Origin: CAZJVD01 sp964549505
GTDB taxonomy: Bacteria; Bdellovibrionota; UBA1018; CAZJVD01
Direction: 5' to 3'
DNA length: 64,000 bases
Assembly (NCBI GenBank): GCA_964549505.1
Contig: CAZJVD010000006.1
Coordinates: 106,463-170,462, forward strand
Below, in pieces: positions 26,521 through 34,752 of this stretch; the stretch's first letter is position 1, and each line of letters opens with the position of its first letter. The translations under genes and the position numbers were made by a program. The notes below the pieces were generated by a model. That model saw only the letters and a program-made list of their open reading frames with translations. It had not been told where the DNA came from and ran no database searches.

Positions 26521-27167
26521 GAATCGTGTTTCTCCTTTTTACTCGTTCCACGTCCGCTTTTCTTTCGCCCCAAGAGATCGGATATCTCAGGTGCTAGTTG
26601 TCCTTTTGCGATCAGAGCCCACGGAACAGTAATGCTCAGATCGTCTGTTAAACGTAAAACCGGTCCCGTCGCACTGGCGCTATCCAGCGTTCCTGTGAGG
26701 CTCCGTTGTTTGTGGACGCGCTTTTCCGAATCCGCGCCGATCTCACTGGCTTCGAGCGGCCGAAAAAGTTGCACCTTAATGCGTGTTCCACAGAAACGTT
26801 CGTAGTCACGGCGCTCACGGAGAGGGCGGTCGACACCCGGCGAAGAAACTTCAAGCGAATACGTACCCGCAAACAGATCCGTCATGAAGGTCCAGGTTTC
26901 CATGGGTTCGTCGATGAGGCGCGACACTTTCGCGCAGTCGTCAATTGAAACAGCTGGTGAAACAGCTGGCGAAACAGCTGGTGAAACAGCCGAGGTCGCT
27001 TCGCTGCTCTGAGCGTTCGTCGCTGACCGCTCAATAGTCACGACCAGACGCGCCTCAGGCTTAGGAAAAACCTTAGCTTCTACAAGCTCATAGCCTTCCG
27101 GCGCGATCAGACTGCGGATCGCGGTTTCGAGGTTGGCGAGGGCGATTTGTGATTTCGTCTGGGACAT
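26517..27167 (-). CDS. rimP: Ribosome maturation factor RimP
   Basis: 216 residues from ATG 27167; an upstream extension to 27359 reads through the terminator and is rejected. Family segments are EGYELVEAKVF, the DDCAKVSRLIDEPMETW helix, YSLEVSSPGVDRPL (the hallmark) and LTDDLSITVPWALIAKGQLAPE in the C-terminal Sm-like domain. RimP is needed for 30S maturation. Residues near 70-85 carry an expanded S-P-A-V repeat that is unusual for this short protein. It is the first gene of the operon and couples to nusA by ATGA. Confidence 0.93.
   Translation of the reverse strand: MSQTKSQIALANLETAIRSLIAPEGYELVEAKVFPKPEARLVVTIERSATNAQSSEATSAVSPAVSPAVSPAVSIDDCAKVSRLIDEPMETWTFMTDLFAGTYSLEVSSPGVDRPLRERRDYERFCGTRIKVQLFRPLEASEIGADSEKRVHKQRSLTGTLDSASATGPVLRLTDDLSITVPWALIAKGQLAPEISDLLGRKKSGRGTSKKEKHDS
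26947..26991 (-). repeat. 12-bp tandem repeat within rimP
   Basis: Nearly identical 12-bp units (GAAACAGCTGGT or GGC on the plus strand) occur three times plus a partial fourth copy, encoding S-P-A-V repeats in the loop before the second helix of RimP. Identity between units is high, so the expansion looks recent. Confidence 0.85.
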
Positions 27168-27185
27168 GATCCTATCGATTTCCCC

Positions 27186-27211
27186 AAAAAAAAGGTGGGC
27201 CTTAGCCCACC
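27186..27211 (-). terminator. Intrinsic terminator/attenuator in the rimP-nusA operon leader
   Basis: On the minus strand a perfect 7-bp GC-rich stem (GGTGGGC, loop TAAG, GCCCACC) is followed directly by eight T residues, then 18 nt later the rimP start codon. There is no other minus-strand gene between it and the divergent cytochrome gene at 27327, so the terminator lies inside the operon leader rather than ending an upstream gene. It is a candidate attenuator, possibly read by NusA. Confidence 0.75.
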
Positions 27212-27288
27212 CAAAAGTGATTGAGTTAGCTAGGGTACTTACCATATCTAAGAGGGGAGCGGAGAACTTTTTGCCGGGCGCTCTAAAC

Positions 27289-27317
27289 TTGACAATAACA
27301 TTCGGGGTTGATGCAAT
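27289..27317 (+). promoter_or_regulatory. Sigma70-type promoter, leaderless for the next gene
   Basis: TTGACA at 27289-27294, a 17-nt spacer and TGCAAT at 27312-27317. The ATG of the cytochrome-like gene begins 9 nt after the -10 box, so transcription would start 2-4 nt before or at the start codon. No Shine-Dalgarno is present. Confidence 0.6.
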
Positions 27318-27326
27318 AACGTAAGC

Positions 27327-28103
27327 ATGGCTCTTTGTGAGCACCTTCTCAAAAGACACCTTCCGGCATCCCTCATCCTTCTTTTGGTGGCGAGCATTGT
27401 ATCGGCCGCTGACGTCGTGCCCGTCTCCGATGTCCGGGTGGTGTGGAAGTTCGCCACTCGGGAACAGCCGCTCGTAGCGGCTAAAGACTTAGCGGCTCTC
27501 ACAAAACCCCGCTCTGTGGGTGAATGGGTCCAGACCGCTATCGGGACACTTTCCAATGCGGATCAGGCGACGATCGACCTTCTGATCTTTCGTGATCAGG
27601 CCGGCCGCAGTCTTGAGGTTCCGCGCGCGTTTGCGCAACGTCAGGGTGTGCAGTTCGTTCGTGAAAGAAGTGAGCTTGCCATTGTCCCCACGCAGCTTCA
27701 GCGTTCGCGCAGTCCCAGTAGTTCCGGAGCCGATGTTTTGCCGTGGAGTCATTATCGAATGTCGGGCATTCGCGAGATCGTCCTAACGAACTATCGGAGT
27801 TACTACGAACCCCGATTCTTCGTGGTCACACGGAGTGATCCGTCGGTCATACGGGGTGAGAAGCGTTTCCTAGTGTCCTGCCTCGGGTGCCACGCCGGTG
27901 TTCAAGGTGGCGGACCTGCTCAGGCAGGCGAGCTGCTACGTAAAATCTCCGAGTTCGCTCGGAAGGGCGGTCGCCCAACCGATCTCGATCAGCGCCATCA
28001 AAAAATTGACGGTTTTCCGCCGTATGCGGCGCTCGATTTCCGATCGGTTCTAAAGTACGCGGCCGAAATCGGCGATCTTCCGCCCCAAGTCGCTCAACAT
28101 TAA
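27327..28103 (+). CDS. Exported monoheme c-type cytochrome-like protein
   Basis: 258 residues. The signal peptide is MALCEHLLKRHLPASLILLLVASIVSAA. A single heme-binding motif CLGCH (185-189) lies in a segment RGEKRFLVSCLGCHAGVQGGG near the C-terminus; the N-terminal 150 residues do not resemble a standard cytochrome fold. Heme would be attached in the periplasm. Electron-transfer or sensing roles are both possible. The start codon sits 9 nt from a sigma70-like -10 box and lacks a ribosome-binding site. It is divergent from the rimP operon. Confidence 0.6.
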   Translation: MALCEHLLKRHLPASLILLLVASIVSAADVVPVSDVRVVWKFATREQPLVAAKDLAALTKPRSVGEWVQTAIGTLSNADQATIDLLIFRDQAGRSLEVPRAFAQRQGVQFVRERSELAIVPTQLQRSRSPSSSGADVLPWSHYRMSGIREIVLTNYRSYYEPRFFVVTRSDPSVIRGEKRFLVSCLGCHAGVQGGGPAQAGELLRKISEFARKGGRPTDLDQRHQKIDGFPPYAALDFRSVLKYAAEIGDLPPQVAQH

Positions 28104-28130
28104 AAAAATATAAAAACAAAAAAGTGAAAA

Positions 28131-28145
28131 CGCGCTCGAAGCGCG
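28131..28145 (+). terminator. Weak hairpin after cytochrome-like gene
   Basis: A 6-bp GC-rich stem CGCGCT/AGCGCG with a 3-nt loop is followed by the T-rich but interrupted CTCTTATTTTC. It stands in an A/T-rich stretch between 28103 and 28284 and is the likely terminator for the cytochrome-like gene. Confidence 0.4.
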
Positions 28146-28283
28146 CACTCTTATTTTCAAGCTTATAAATTTAAAAACCGAGCACGAAGCATTGTGTGCA
28201 AAATTCTGACGTTCTAAACTCATGCTACTTAGTCGGTGCAGTACCCGTAGTTAAACGATGTTGAATTGGGGAGGAACAACGGA

Positions 28284-29195
28284 ATGTTCAATCTGCGTGC
28301 TCGATTTCTGACTCTTGGAGGAGTCTTGTTGGCGACGACCGGTTTTGCGCAAACGCTTCCAGATAATGATCTTTATCTAGAGGATAGCCCGGAAGAAGTG
28401 GTCAATATGACCGAAGCGGAGTTCAACGACATAGTGAACGAAATTGTCGATCACTATAAACCCTTGGCAGAAGCCCAAGGTGGAAACCTTACCGCGGAAA
28501 ACAACTGGGCGGATTCCACGGTGAACGCCTATGCGAACCAGAGTGGGGGCGAGTGGTCGATTCACATGTTCGGCGGTCTTGCTCGTCGTCCTGAAGTGAC
28601 GAAAGACGGATTCGCGATGGTGGTCTGTCATGAGCTCGGCCATCACTTCGGCGGACACTACTTTCATAAAACCTGGTGGGGTGTTTCATGGGCTGCATGC
28701 GAAGGTCAGTCCGACTACTTTGCAACACATGCGTGCGCACGCGAGGTTTGGAAAGACCGCGCGTTTGAAAATGAGTTAGCCGCGGCTGATGTCGATGCTG
28801 CTGCTCAGGACAAGTGCGACGCCGCTTGGGAAACCTCGGAAGATCGCAACCTCTGCTACCGCATAACAATGGCTGGTAAGTCTCTGGCCACGTTGCTCGG
28901 CGCTTTGAGCAATGGAACAACGCCACCTGAGTTCGATACTCCAGATCCGAGGAAGGTCACACAAACGGACACGAAACACCCGAAAGCTCAGTGTCGCTTG
29001 GATACGTACTTCCACGGTGCGCTCTGCGGAAAACAGTACGATTCGAGTGTGATCCCAGCAAAAGACATGGGTGACCAAGCCAACACTCGCGAAGGCGAAG
29101 AAGCATCGAATGGACCCAACGCTTATTGCAGCCGCGAAGATCAAGATGGAATAGCGGCTCGCCCGGCTTGCTGGTTTGCCTCCCAGATCAAGTAG
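28284..29195 (+). CDS. Exported zinc metallopeptidase-like protein (HELGH)
   Basis: 303 residues from ATG 28284, with GGAGG nine bases upstream. The signal peptide is FLTLGGVLLATTGFAQ. The metallopeptidase motif CHELGHHFGGHY has HELGH at 116-120, and the downstream ACEGQSDYFATHACA provides the likely third ligand Glu140 (compare the E-x-x-x-D-Y-F-A pattern of M48-like peptidases). Ten or so Cys residues (for example C115, C139, C151) suggest disulfides and secretion. The substrate is unknown. No neighbouring gene suggests a pathway. Confidence 0.8.
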   Translation: MFNLRARFLTLGGVLLATTGFAQTLPDNDLYLEDSPEEVVNMTEAEFNDIVNEIVDHYKPLAEAQGGNLTAENNWADSTVNAYANQSGGEWSIHMFGGLARRPEVTKDGFAMVVCHELGHHFGGHYFHKTWWGVSWAACEGQSDYFATHACAREVWKDRAFENELAAADVDAAAQDKCDAAWETSEDRNLCYRITMAGKSLATLLGALSNGTTPPEFDTPDPRKVTQTDTKHPKAQCRLDTYFHGALCGKQYDSSVIPAKDMGDQANTREGEEASNGPNAYCSREDQDGIAARPACWFASQIK

Positions 29196-29224
29196 GCCAG
29201 TCGGTCGTCAAACCCCAGTCGGTT

Positions 29225-29241
29225 GGTTCTCATAAGGAACC
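29225..29241 (+). other. Hairpin in 286-bp intergenic region
   Basis: GGTTC and GAACC enclose a 7-nt loop. The region 29196-29481 has no gene-like frame. It contains several short G-rich repeats of GTCGGT and ends in a terminator, so it could be the 3' UTR of the protease gene or a small RNA. Confidence 0.3.
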
Positions 29242-29408
29242 GAAGGTGGGGTCATTATGATACTAAAAGGGGTCGGTTGGGAATGATACGAGTTCCTCAG
29301 TCGGCCCCAGACTGCGTACAGACTCTTATAACGATGGCACGGACCTCGCTCTAGTGTTCTACGAGGTCAGTTTTGGGGGACTTCAAATGGGGTGTCGCTT
29401 CTCAAACG

Positions 29409-29433
29409 GGGGTAGAGGTGGCACCCCTTTTTT
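29409..29433 (+). terminator. Intrinsic terminator
   Basis: A GGGGT/ACCCC stem with a 9-nt loop is followed by six T residues. It lies 49 bp before the acyltransferase start and ends whatever is transcribed from 29196-29400. Confidence 0.55.
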
Positions 29434-29481
29434 CGCGCCCATTTTGTGTGCCGCTGCGCGTTGTGATAGAGTTCAGGTATC

Positions 29482-31002
29482 GTGAAACTTCTTCACCAAG
29501 CTAATACCGCTATGCGGGGCATCGGTCGAAGCCTCATCAAGCAAGCGCTGCGGGCGGGACGGCATATCTCGCATCCCGCAGCGATTCATTTTACAGCTGA
29601 CGCGGCTCCCGTCGCACTGCCCGAATCCGGTCCGTTGGTGATTGTCGGATCGGTGCCGACGCATTGGGCACAGGCCGTTGCCGTTTTGCGCTGGGCACTC
29701 AAGCATCGGGACGATGTACGGATTTGGGCCGGGGATCTTCCGTGGTCACGCGAGATCGCCTGGTACCGACAAGGACTGAAGAGTGACAGTGACGCTACAG
29801 CGTGGCTGTCGCAGGGAAAGTGTTTGATTGTGTTTGGCTGGCTCCCCGTGGTCGAAAAGTCGGTGGGGCATTTTATTACCGAATCGATGGCGAGCGCGGC
29901 ACTTCTCTACTTTGAATCGAATGAGCGCAAGGACGTGCATGTTGGCCCGATCTATGTTCCAACGATCTCCGATCCTCTGAAACTCACGCGGTATCTTTCA
30001 CTGCGCTCCGGTCTTTACATGCGCGCAAAACGGGGTGGAGCGCCCCGGCGGCTCGCACGATTGAAGCCGCTGATTGAAGCGACTGAGGCGAGTCGTCTTC
30101 AGAGTGAAGTCGAAACACTTCGTAGAGATCACGGGGGTCCACTTGCGACGAATGGAGCTGGTCATGAGTTCTATATCGCCGGAGCCCATGAGATTTCTGG
30201 GGTTCTGAGGGAAATCACACGCCTGCGCGAAATGACGTACCGATCCGAGGGTGAGGGGTCGGGCGAACCGCAAGACACCGACAGCTGTGATCCTCTTTAT
30301 CAGCATCTTTTTCTTTGGGATCCAGCCCGTCGCCAGATTATTGGAGCGTCACGAATTCGTGTGATCGATCAGGGAGCTATCGCTGAGGGAGCGCGCGGCA
30401 TTTACTCCCTCAGTCTTTTTGATTTTGGCCGTGTGCTCACATCCTTGGGCGAATCGGGAAAAGTGTTCGATATGGGTCGGACGTTCGTTGTCGAAGCGTA
30501 CCAGCGCGACACTTCGCAACCGCTCAAACTGATGTGGCGAGGTATCGCCGAGTTCTTGTCTCGAAATCCCGATGTCCGGTACGGATTTGGGGTTGTCAGC
30601 ATGAGCGGTACGTTCAGCCCTGTTTCGGTTCAGCTCTTACGACGCTTCTATCGAGCGGATGTGCGGGATGCTGTGGCTGCGGTCAAGCCCTCTCCCATGC
30701 CCGGCGTTTTGTCGGACGACGAGCTCGAAGACCTTTTCCATGGCATTCGTGATTCGAACGATCTCAATGAACACCTTGCGCTGACGGAGCCCATGGGTCG
30801 GACGGCGCCACCGCTGTTTGACTATTACGCATCTCTACTGGGCGGTAAGTTCTTAGGTTTCACGTATGATGCAGAGTTTAACTCCTACGACAGCCTCGTG
30901 CTCGTCGATTTCGCGAAAACCGACCCCAAGATCCTGAGATTCTTCATGGGACGCGAAAAAGCGCTCGCCTATCGTAAGCACCACGCCCTAACACCATCCT
31001 AA
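29482..31002 (+). CDS. Ornithine-lipid-type acyltransferase: GNAT N-acyltransferase with degenerate LPLAT domain
   Basis: 506 residues from GTG 29482. Residues about 225-480 match the OlsB/hemolysin-like GNAT N-acyltransferase family: ISGVLREITRLREMTYRSEGEGSG, HLFLWDPARRQIIGASRIR, GIYSLSLFDFG, KVFDMGRTFV and YGFGVVSMSGTFSPVS. Residues about 40-200 resemble an acyl-glycerophosphate acyltransferase, but the HX4D catalytic motif is H61-WAQA-V66, so the Asp is lost and the PEGTR-type loop is not recognisable. The domain order is that of OlsF-type bifunctional enzymes. Ornithine or lyso-ornithine lipid synthesis is the likely theme; the second O-acylation would need another enzyme if this domain is inactive. 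Confidence 0.65.
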   Translation: MKLLHQANTAMRGIGRSLIKQALRAGRHISHPAAIHFTADAAPVALPESGPLVIVGSVPTHWAQAVAVLRWALKHRDDVRIWAGDLPWSREIAWYRQGLKSDSDATAWLSQGKCLIVFGWLPVVEKSVGHFITESMASAALLYFESNERKDVHVGPIYVPTISDPLKLTRYLSLRSGLYMRAKRGGAPRRLARLKPLIEATEASRLQSEVETLRRDHGGPLATNGAGHEFYIAGAHEISGVLREITRLREMTYRSEGEGSGEPQDTDSCDPLYQHLFLWDPARRQIIGASRIRVIDQGAIAEGARGIYSLSLFDFGRVLTSLGESGKVFDMGRTFVVEAYQRDTSQPLKLMWRGIAEFLSRNPDVRYGFGVVSMSGTFSPVSVQLLRRFYRADVRDAVAAVKPSPMPGVLSDDELEDLFHGIRDSNDLNEHLALTEPMGRTAPPLFDYYASLLGGKFLGFTYDAEFNSYDSLVLVDFAKTDPKILRFFMGREKALAYRKHHALTPS

Positions 31003-31093
31003 CGTGCTGAAGGGAGGGGTAGGTCGGTATAACCAGACCGAACAATTGGATGCGCGGCGGGAATCCATGACCAACAGAACAGTAGGAGTTTCT

Positions 31094-32101
31094 ATGAAAA
31101 CTGTACTCAGTACCAGTGCTGTCTTTTTCACCATGCAGAGTTTTGTCGCGTTAACGGCGATGGCCGACTCTTCCGTCGTTAAGATCGATGGATCAAGCAC
31201 GGTGTACCCGCTCACCGAAGCGGTTGCCGAAGATTTTCAGATCACGCATCACGAGACGAAAGTAACAGTCGGTATCTCTGGAACCGGCGGCGGTTTTAAG
31301 AAGTTCTGTCGTGGCGAAACGGACATTCAGGACGCTTCGCGACCGATCACGAAGGAAGAGATGGCTGTGTGTCGTGAGAACAGCGTTACGTATTTCGAAT
31401 TTCCAATTGCGTTTGATTCGATCACGGTTGTTGTTAGCCCTAAGAATACGTGGTTGAAAGAAGTCAGCGTCGCGGATCTGAAAAAGATCTGGGAACCGGC
31501 CGCTCAAGGAAAAATAACAAAGTGGAATCAGGTGCGAGCCGAGTGGCCAGACGCCCCGATCAAGCTCTATGGTGCGGGTTCGGATTCAGGAACGTTTGAT
31601 TACTTCACCGAAGCCGTCGTTGGAAAAGCAAAGGCCAGTCGCGGTGACTACACGGCGAGCGAAGATGACAATACACTCGTGCAGGGGATTAAAGACGATA
31701 AGAATGCGCTCGGATACATTCCGTACGCTTACTTCGAGGCGAACAAGAGCAAGCTTCGAGCAGTCGGCATCGTCGGTGGAGAAAAGGCGCCCAAGAAAGT
31801 CGCCATCATGCCAACGAAAGCATCGGTGATTGATGGAACCTACTTTCCACTGTCGCGACCGATCTTTATCTATGTGAGCGCAAAGTCTGCGACCCGCCCC
31901 GAGATCAGAAACTTTACGGAGTTCTATCTTAAGAACATTGCCAAGCTCGCGGATCAAGTGAAGTACGTCGCTCTGCCGCCGAAGGCCTACACACTCGGAC
32001 TGAAGCATTTCAAAGACGGCAAGCTCGGAACAAAGTTTGGTGGCGAACCGAAAATCGGTCTGCGTATCGAGGAGATTCTAAAACTTGAGGCCACCCTCTA
32101 A
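31094..32101 (+). CDS. pstS: Phosphate ABC transporter substrate-binding protein PstS
   Basis: 335 residues from ATG 31094, with AGGAG five bases upstream; a longer frame from 31004 is unsupported. The signal peptide is MKTVLSTSAVFFTMQSFVALTAMA. The PBP-like domain has GSSTVYPLTEAVAEDF, ISGTGGGFKKFCRGETDIQDASRPI and GSDSGTFDYFTEAV, all phosphate-binding PstS signatures. It delivers periplasmic phosphate to PstCAB. It is the first gene of pstSCAB. No Pho box was recognised upstream, and no phoU or phoBR follows within the window. Confidence 0.92.
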   Translation: MKTVLSTSAVFFTMQSFVALTAMADSSVVKIDGSSTVYPLTEAVAEDFQITHHETKVTVGISGTGGGFKKFCRGETDIQDASRPITKEEMAVCRENSVTYFEFPIAFDSITVVVSPKNTWLKEVSVADLKKIWEPAAQGKITKWNQVRAEWPDAPIKLYGAGSDSGTFDYFTEAVVGKAKASRGDYTASEDDNTLVQGIKDDKNALGYIPYAYFEANKSKLRAVGIVGGEKAPKKVAIMPTKASVIDGTYFPLSRPIFIYVSAKSATRPEIRNFTEFYLKNIAKLADQVKYVALPPKAYTLGLKHFKDGKLGTKFGGEPKIGLRIEEILKLEATL

Positions 32102-32111
32102 CGAAATCACA

Positions 32112-33074
32112 ATGACGGTTCCGGCAGAATCCGACCCTCCTCGGCGGCGCCGGCGAAGCGACGGAAGTCTCGTGCGTCGTGCGCGCAGCAAGTGGCTGCG
32201 CGACCTCAGTGAAAAGACGATCGAGTTACTGTTACTTGCGGCAGCGCTTGTCTCGATCGTCGCAACGGTTGGGATCGTGTGGGTGCTCGTCAAAGAATCG
32301 CTTCCGTTCTTTGAGCATGTGAGTGTCCGTGAGTTTTTGACGGGTCGGGTGTGGACGCCGCTGTTTTCCGAACCGAGTTACGGTGTTCTGCCACTCTTGT
32401 GCGGAACGCTTGTCACAACGTTTGTTGCTCTCGGGCTCGCGATTCCCGTGGGAACCGTGGCCGCTATTTTTCTAAGCGAGTACGCTCCCGTTCGCTTGCG
32501 CGAAGGTGTGAAACCCGTTCTCGAGCTTCTCAGCGCCGTTCCAACTGTCGTGTACGGTTACTTTGCGCTCTTGTTTGTGACCCCAGCGCTCCAGCGCGTC
32601 TTCCCGGATCTACCGAGCTTCAATATGTTGGGAGCGGGTCTTGTGATGGGCGTTATGATTATTCCCTACGTTTCGTCACTCTCAGAAGATGCGATGCGTG
32701 CTGTCCCGATGGATCTGCGTGAGGGCTCGTTTGCCATGGGGGCCACACGTCTTCAGACGTCGTTCAAAGTGGTCGTCCCATCGGCGTTTTCTGGAATCAC
32801 AGTCGCGTATATCTTAGCAATCTCTCGAGCTGTGGGTGAAACGATGGTGGTGGCTATTGCGGCGGGGATGCAGCCGAGTTTCACGCTCGATCCACGAGAA
32901 CCCGCTGCGACGATCACAGCTTTCATTGTGCAAGTATCTCTCGGCGATCTCCCGCATGGGACGGTCGGTTATCAGTCGATTTTTGTCGTGGGCCTCACGC
33001 TCATGTGTGTGACGTTTCTGTTCAATGTCATCGGACATTGGCTTCGAAAGCGATTCCGGGAAACTTACTCATGA
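32112..33074 (+). CDS. pstC: Phosphate ABC transporter permease PstC
   Basis: 320 residues from ATG 32112; a TTG at 32085 would overlap pstS and is an alternative. It has six transmembrane helices, with an Arg-rich N-terminal cytoplasmic segment before the first (IELLLLAAALVSIVATVGIVWVL). The binding-protein-dependent permease loop EDAMRAVPMDLREGSFAMGATRLQT (EAA motif) contacts PstB. Its last codons overlap pstA by ATGA. Confidence 0.92.
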   Translation: MTVPAESDPPRRRRRSDGSLVRRARSKWLRDLSEKTIELLLLAAALVSIVATVGIVWVLVKESLPFFEHVSVREFLTGRVWTPLFSEPSYGVLPLLCGTLVTTFVALGLAIPVGTVAAIFLSEYAPVRLREGVKPVLELLSAVPTVVYGYFALLFVTPALQRVFPDLPSFNMLGAGLVMGVMIIPYVSSLSEDAMRAVPMDLREGSFAMGATRLQTSFKVVVPSAFSGITVAYILAISRAVGETMVVAIAAGMQPSFTLDPREPAATITAFIVQVSLGDLPHGTVGYQSIFVVGLTLMCVTFLFNVIGHWLRKRFRETYS

Positions 33075-33991
33075 GCGCGCGCACGACCGACTATCGTAAG
33101 AACGTCATACGTCGTAAGCGTTGGGATGCGTGCTTTGCCGCGCTTGGGGTCGGCGTCCTAGTCATGGCTCTTTTCGTGTTGCTCGCATTGATCGGAGATC
33201 TGGCGTTTCGTGGTCTGCCACGAATTGATTTTAGCTTTCTAACCTCGTTCCCGTCGCGGTTTCCGGAGAAGGCGGGAGTTCTGTCGGCGTGGATCGGTAG
33301 CCTTTTAGTGATGACGGTAACAGCACTCGTTGCGATTCCGATCGGTGTCGCTGCCGGCATCTATCTCGAAGAGTACGCACCTAAAAATCGTCTGACGACA
33401 CTGATCGAACTCAACATCTCCAACTTGGCTGGCGTTCCGTCGATCGTCTTTGGTCTCATGGCTTTAGGCCTTTTCGTTTATCAATTTGGCTTAGGTCAGA
33501 GCATCCGAACGGCGGGCATGACCTTAGGACTGCTGGTTCTTCCTATTGTGATCGTTACGACACGTGAGGCGTGTCGAGCGGTTCCCGGCAGTATGCGCGA
33601 AGCCGCGTATGCACTCGGTTCCACGCGCTGGCAGGTTGTGCGCGATCACGTCCTTCCATATTCGTGGGGCGGAATTCTTACCGGAATCATTATCGCCCTC
33701 TCGCGCGCCATCGGTGAGACGGCGCCGCTCGTGACCGTGGGTGCGCTCACGTTCATCGCTTTTCTTCCCAAGACTCCCGTGGTTCAAGAGTTTCCTTTTA
33801 TCTCGTTCGAATGGTTGAAGGATCCGTTCACGGTGATGCCGATCCAGATGTTCAACTGGGTCTCTCGCCCTCAAGAAGAGTTTCACGTCAACGCAGCAGG
33901 GGCTGGCGTAATATTGCTCGGCATGACATTGCTCATGAACGCTGCCGCCATAGCGGTGCGGCACCGATTCAGAAAGCGAATCAAATGGTAG
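33071..33991 (+). CDS. pstA: Phosphate ABC transporter permease PstA
   Basis: 306 residues from the ATG at 33071 that overlaps the pstC stop. It has six membrane helices and the EAA loop EACRAVPGSMREAAYALGSTRWQ, with the family ending SRAIGETAPLVTVGALTFI. It forms the transmembrane channel with PstC. It overlaps pstB by 7 bp. Confidence 0.92.
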   Translation: MSARTTDYRKNVIRRKRWDACFAALGVGVLVMALFVLLALIGDLAFRGLPRIDFSFLTSFPSRFPEKAGVLSAWIGSLLVMTVTALVAIPIGVAAGIYLEEYAPKNRLTTLIELNISNLAGVPSIVFGLMALGLFVYQFGLGQSIRTAGMTLGLLVLPIVIVTTREACRAVPGSMREAAYALGSTRWQVVRDHVLPYSWGGILTGIIIALSRAIGETAPLVTVGALTFIAFLPKTPVVQEFPFISFEWLKDPFTVMPIQMFNWVSRPQEEFHVNAAGAGVILLGMTLLMNAAAIAVRHRFRKRIKW

Positions 33992-34752
33992 GCGAGATCA
34001 AAGCCGAAGTAAAAAATCTCTGCTTCTGGTACGGCACTTCGCAAGCCGTGAAGGACGTGTCGCTTTCGATCGAGAAAAATCGTGTCGTCGCTCTCATCGG
34101 CCCTTCGGGTTGCGGGAAGACGACGTTGTTGCGTTGTTTTAACCGCATGCATGATCTTTATCCGGGCAATCATTCGACCGGTCAGATTATTCTTCGTCCC
34201 GGTGATACCAATATCTTAGGTCGAGACATTGATCCTATTGAAGTTCGAATGCGCTTTGGGATGGTTTTTCAGAAGCCGAACCCCTTTCCAAAGTCTGTCT
34301 TCGAGAACGTTGCCTATGGACTTCGGATTCGTGGCACGCGTGATTCGCGCGAGATCAAAGAAAAAGTCGAGATCGCCTTACGAGATGCCGCGCTTTGGGA
34401 AGAGGTCAAAGACCGTTTGGACTCTGTAGCGTCGCGGCTTTCCGGTGGGCAACAGCAGCGCCTCTGTATCGCGCGCGCACTGGCGACCGATCCCGATATT
34501 TTGCTTCTCGACGAACCGACCTCAGCACTGGATCCGATTGCGACGGCCAAGATCGAAGAGCTGGTTACGAAGCTCAAAGAACGCATGACGATTGTGATTG
34601 TCACGCACAACATGCAGCAGGCCGGGCGGATTTCCGATTATACGGCGTTTATGTACATGGGTGAGTTGGTTGAGTTTGACCGAACGGACAAGCTCTTTCT
34701 AAATCCAACCAAGAAACTGACCGAGGAATACATTACGGGTCATTTTGGTTAG
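33985..34752 (+). CDS. pstB: Phosphate ABC transporter ATPase PstB
   Basis: 255 residues from the ATG at 33985. A longer reading starting at 33811 comes from the pstA frame shadow. Walker A is GPSGCGKTT, the Q-loop VFQKPNPFPKSVFENVAYG, the signature LSGGQQQRLCIARAL and Walker B LLLDEPTSALDP, with the switch His in THNMQQA. The RMHDLYPG segment is typical for PstB rather than other importers. The 3' end overlaps the convergent peptidase gene by 20 bp. Confidence 0.95.
   Translation: MVGEIKAEVKNLCFWYGTSQAVKDVSLSIEKNRVVALIGPSGCGKTTLLRCFNRMHDLYPGNHSTGQIILRPGDTNILGRDIDPIEVRMRFGMVFQKPNPFPKSVFENVAYGLRIRGTRDSREIKEKVEIALRDAALWEEVKDRLDSVASRLSGGQQQRLCIARALATDPDILLLDEPTSALDPIATAKIEELVTKLKERMTIVIVTHNMQQAGRISDYTAFMYMGELVEFDRTDKLFLNPTKKLTEEYITGHFG

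Noticed and set aside
27168..27359. A longer RimP reading frame
   Set aside because: It crosses the terminator and the divergent promoter, and the conserved RimP start fits 27167.
33811..33984. A longer PstB start
   Set aside because: The extra residues are the pstA gene in another frame; the conserved start is 33985.
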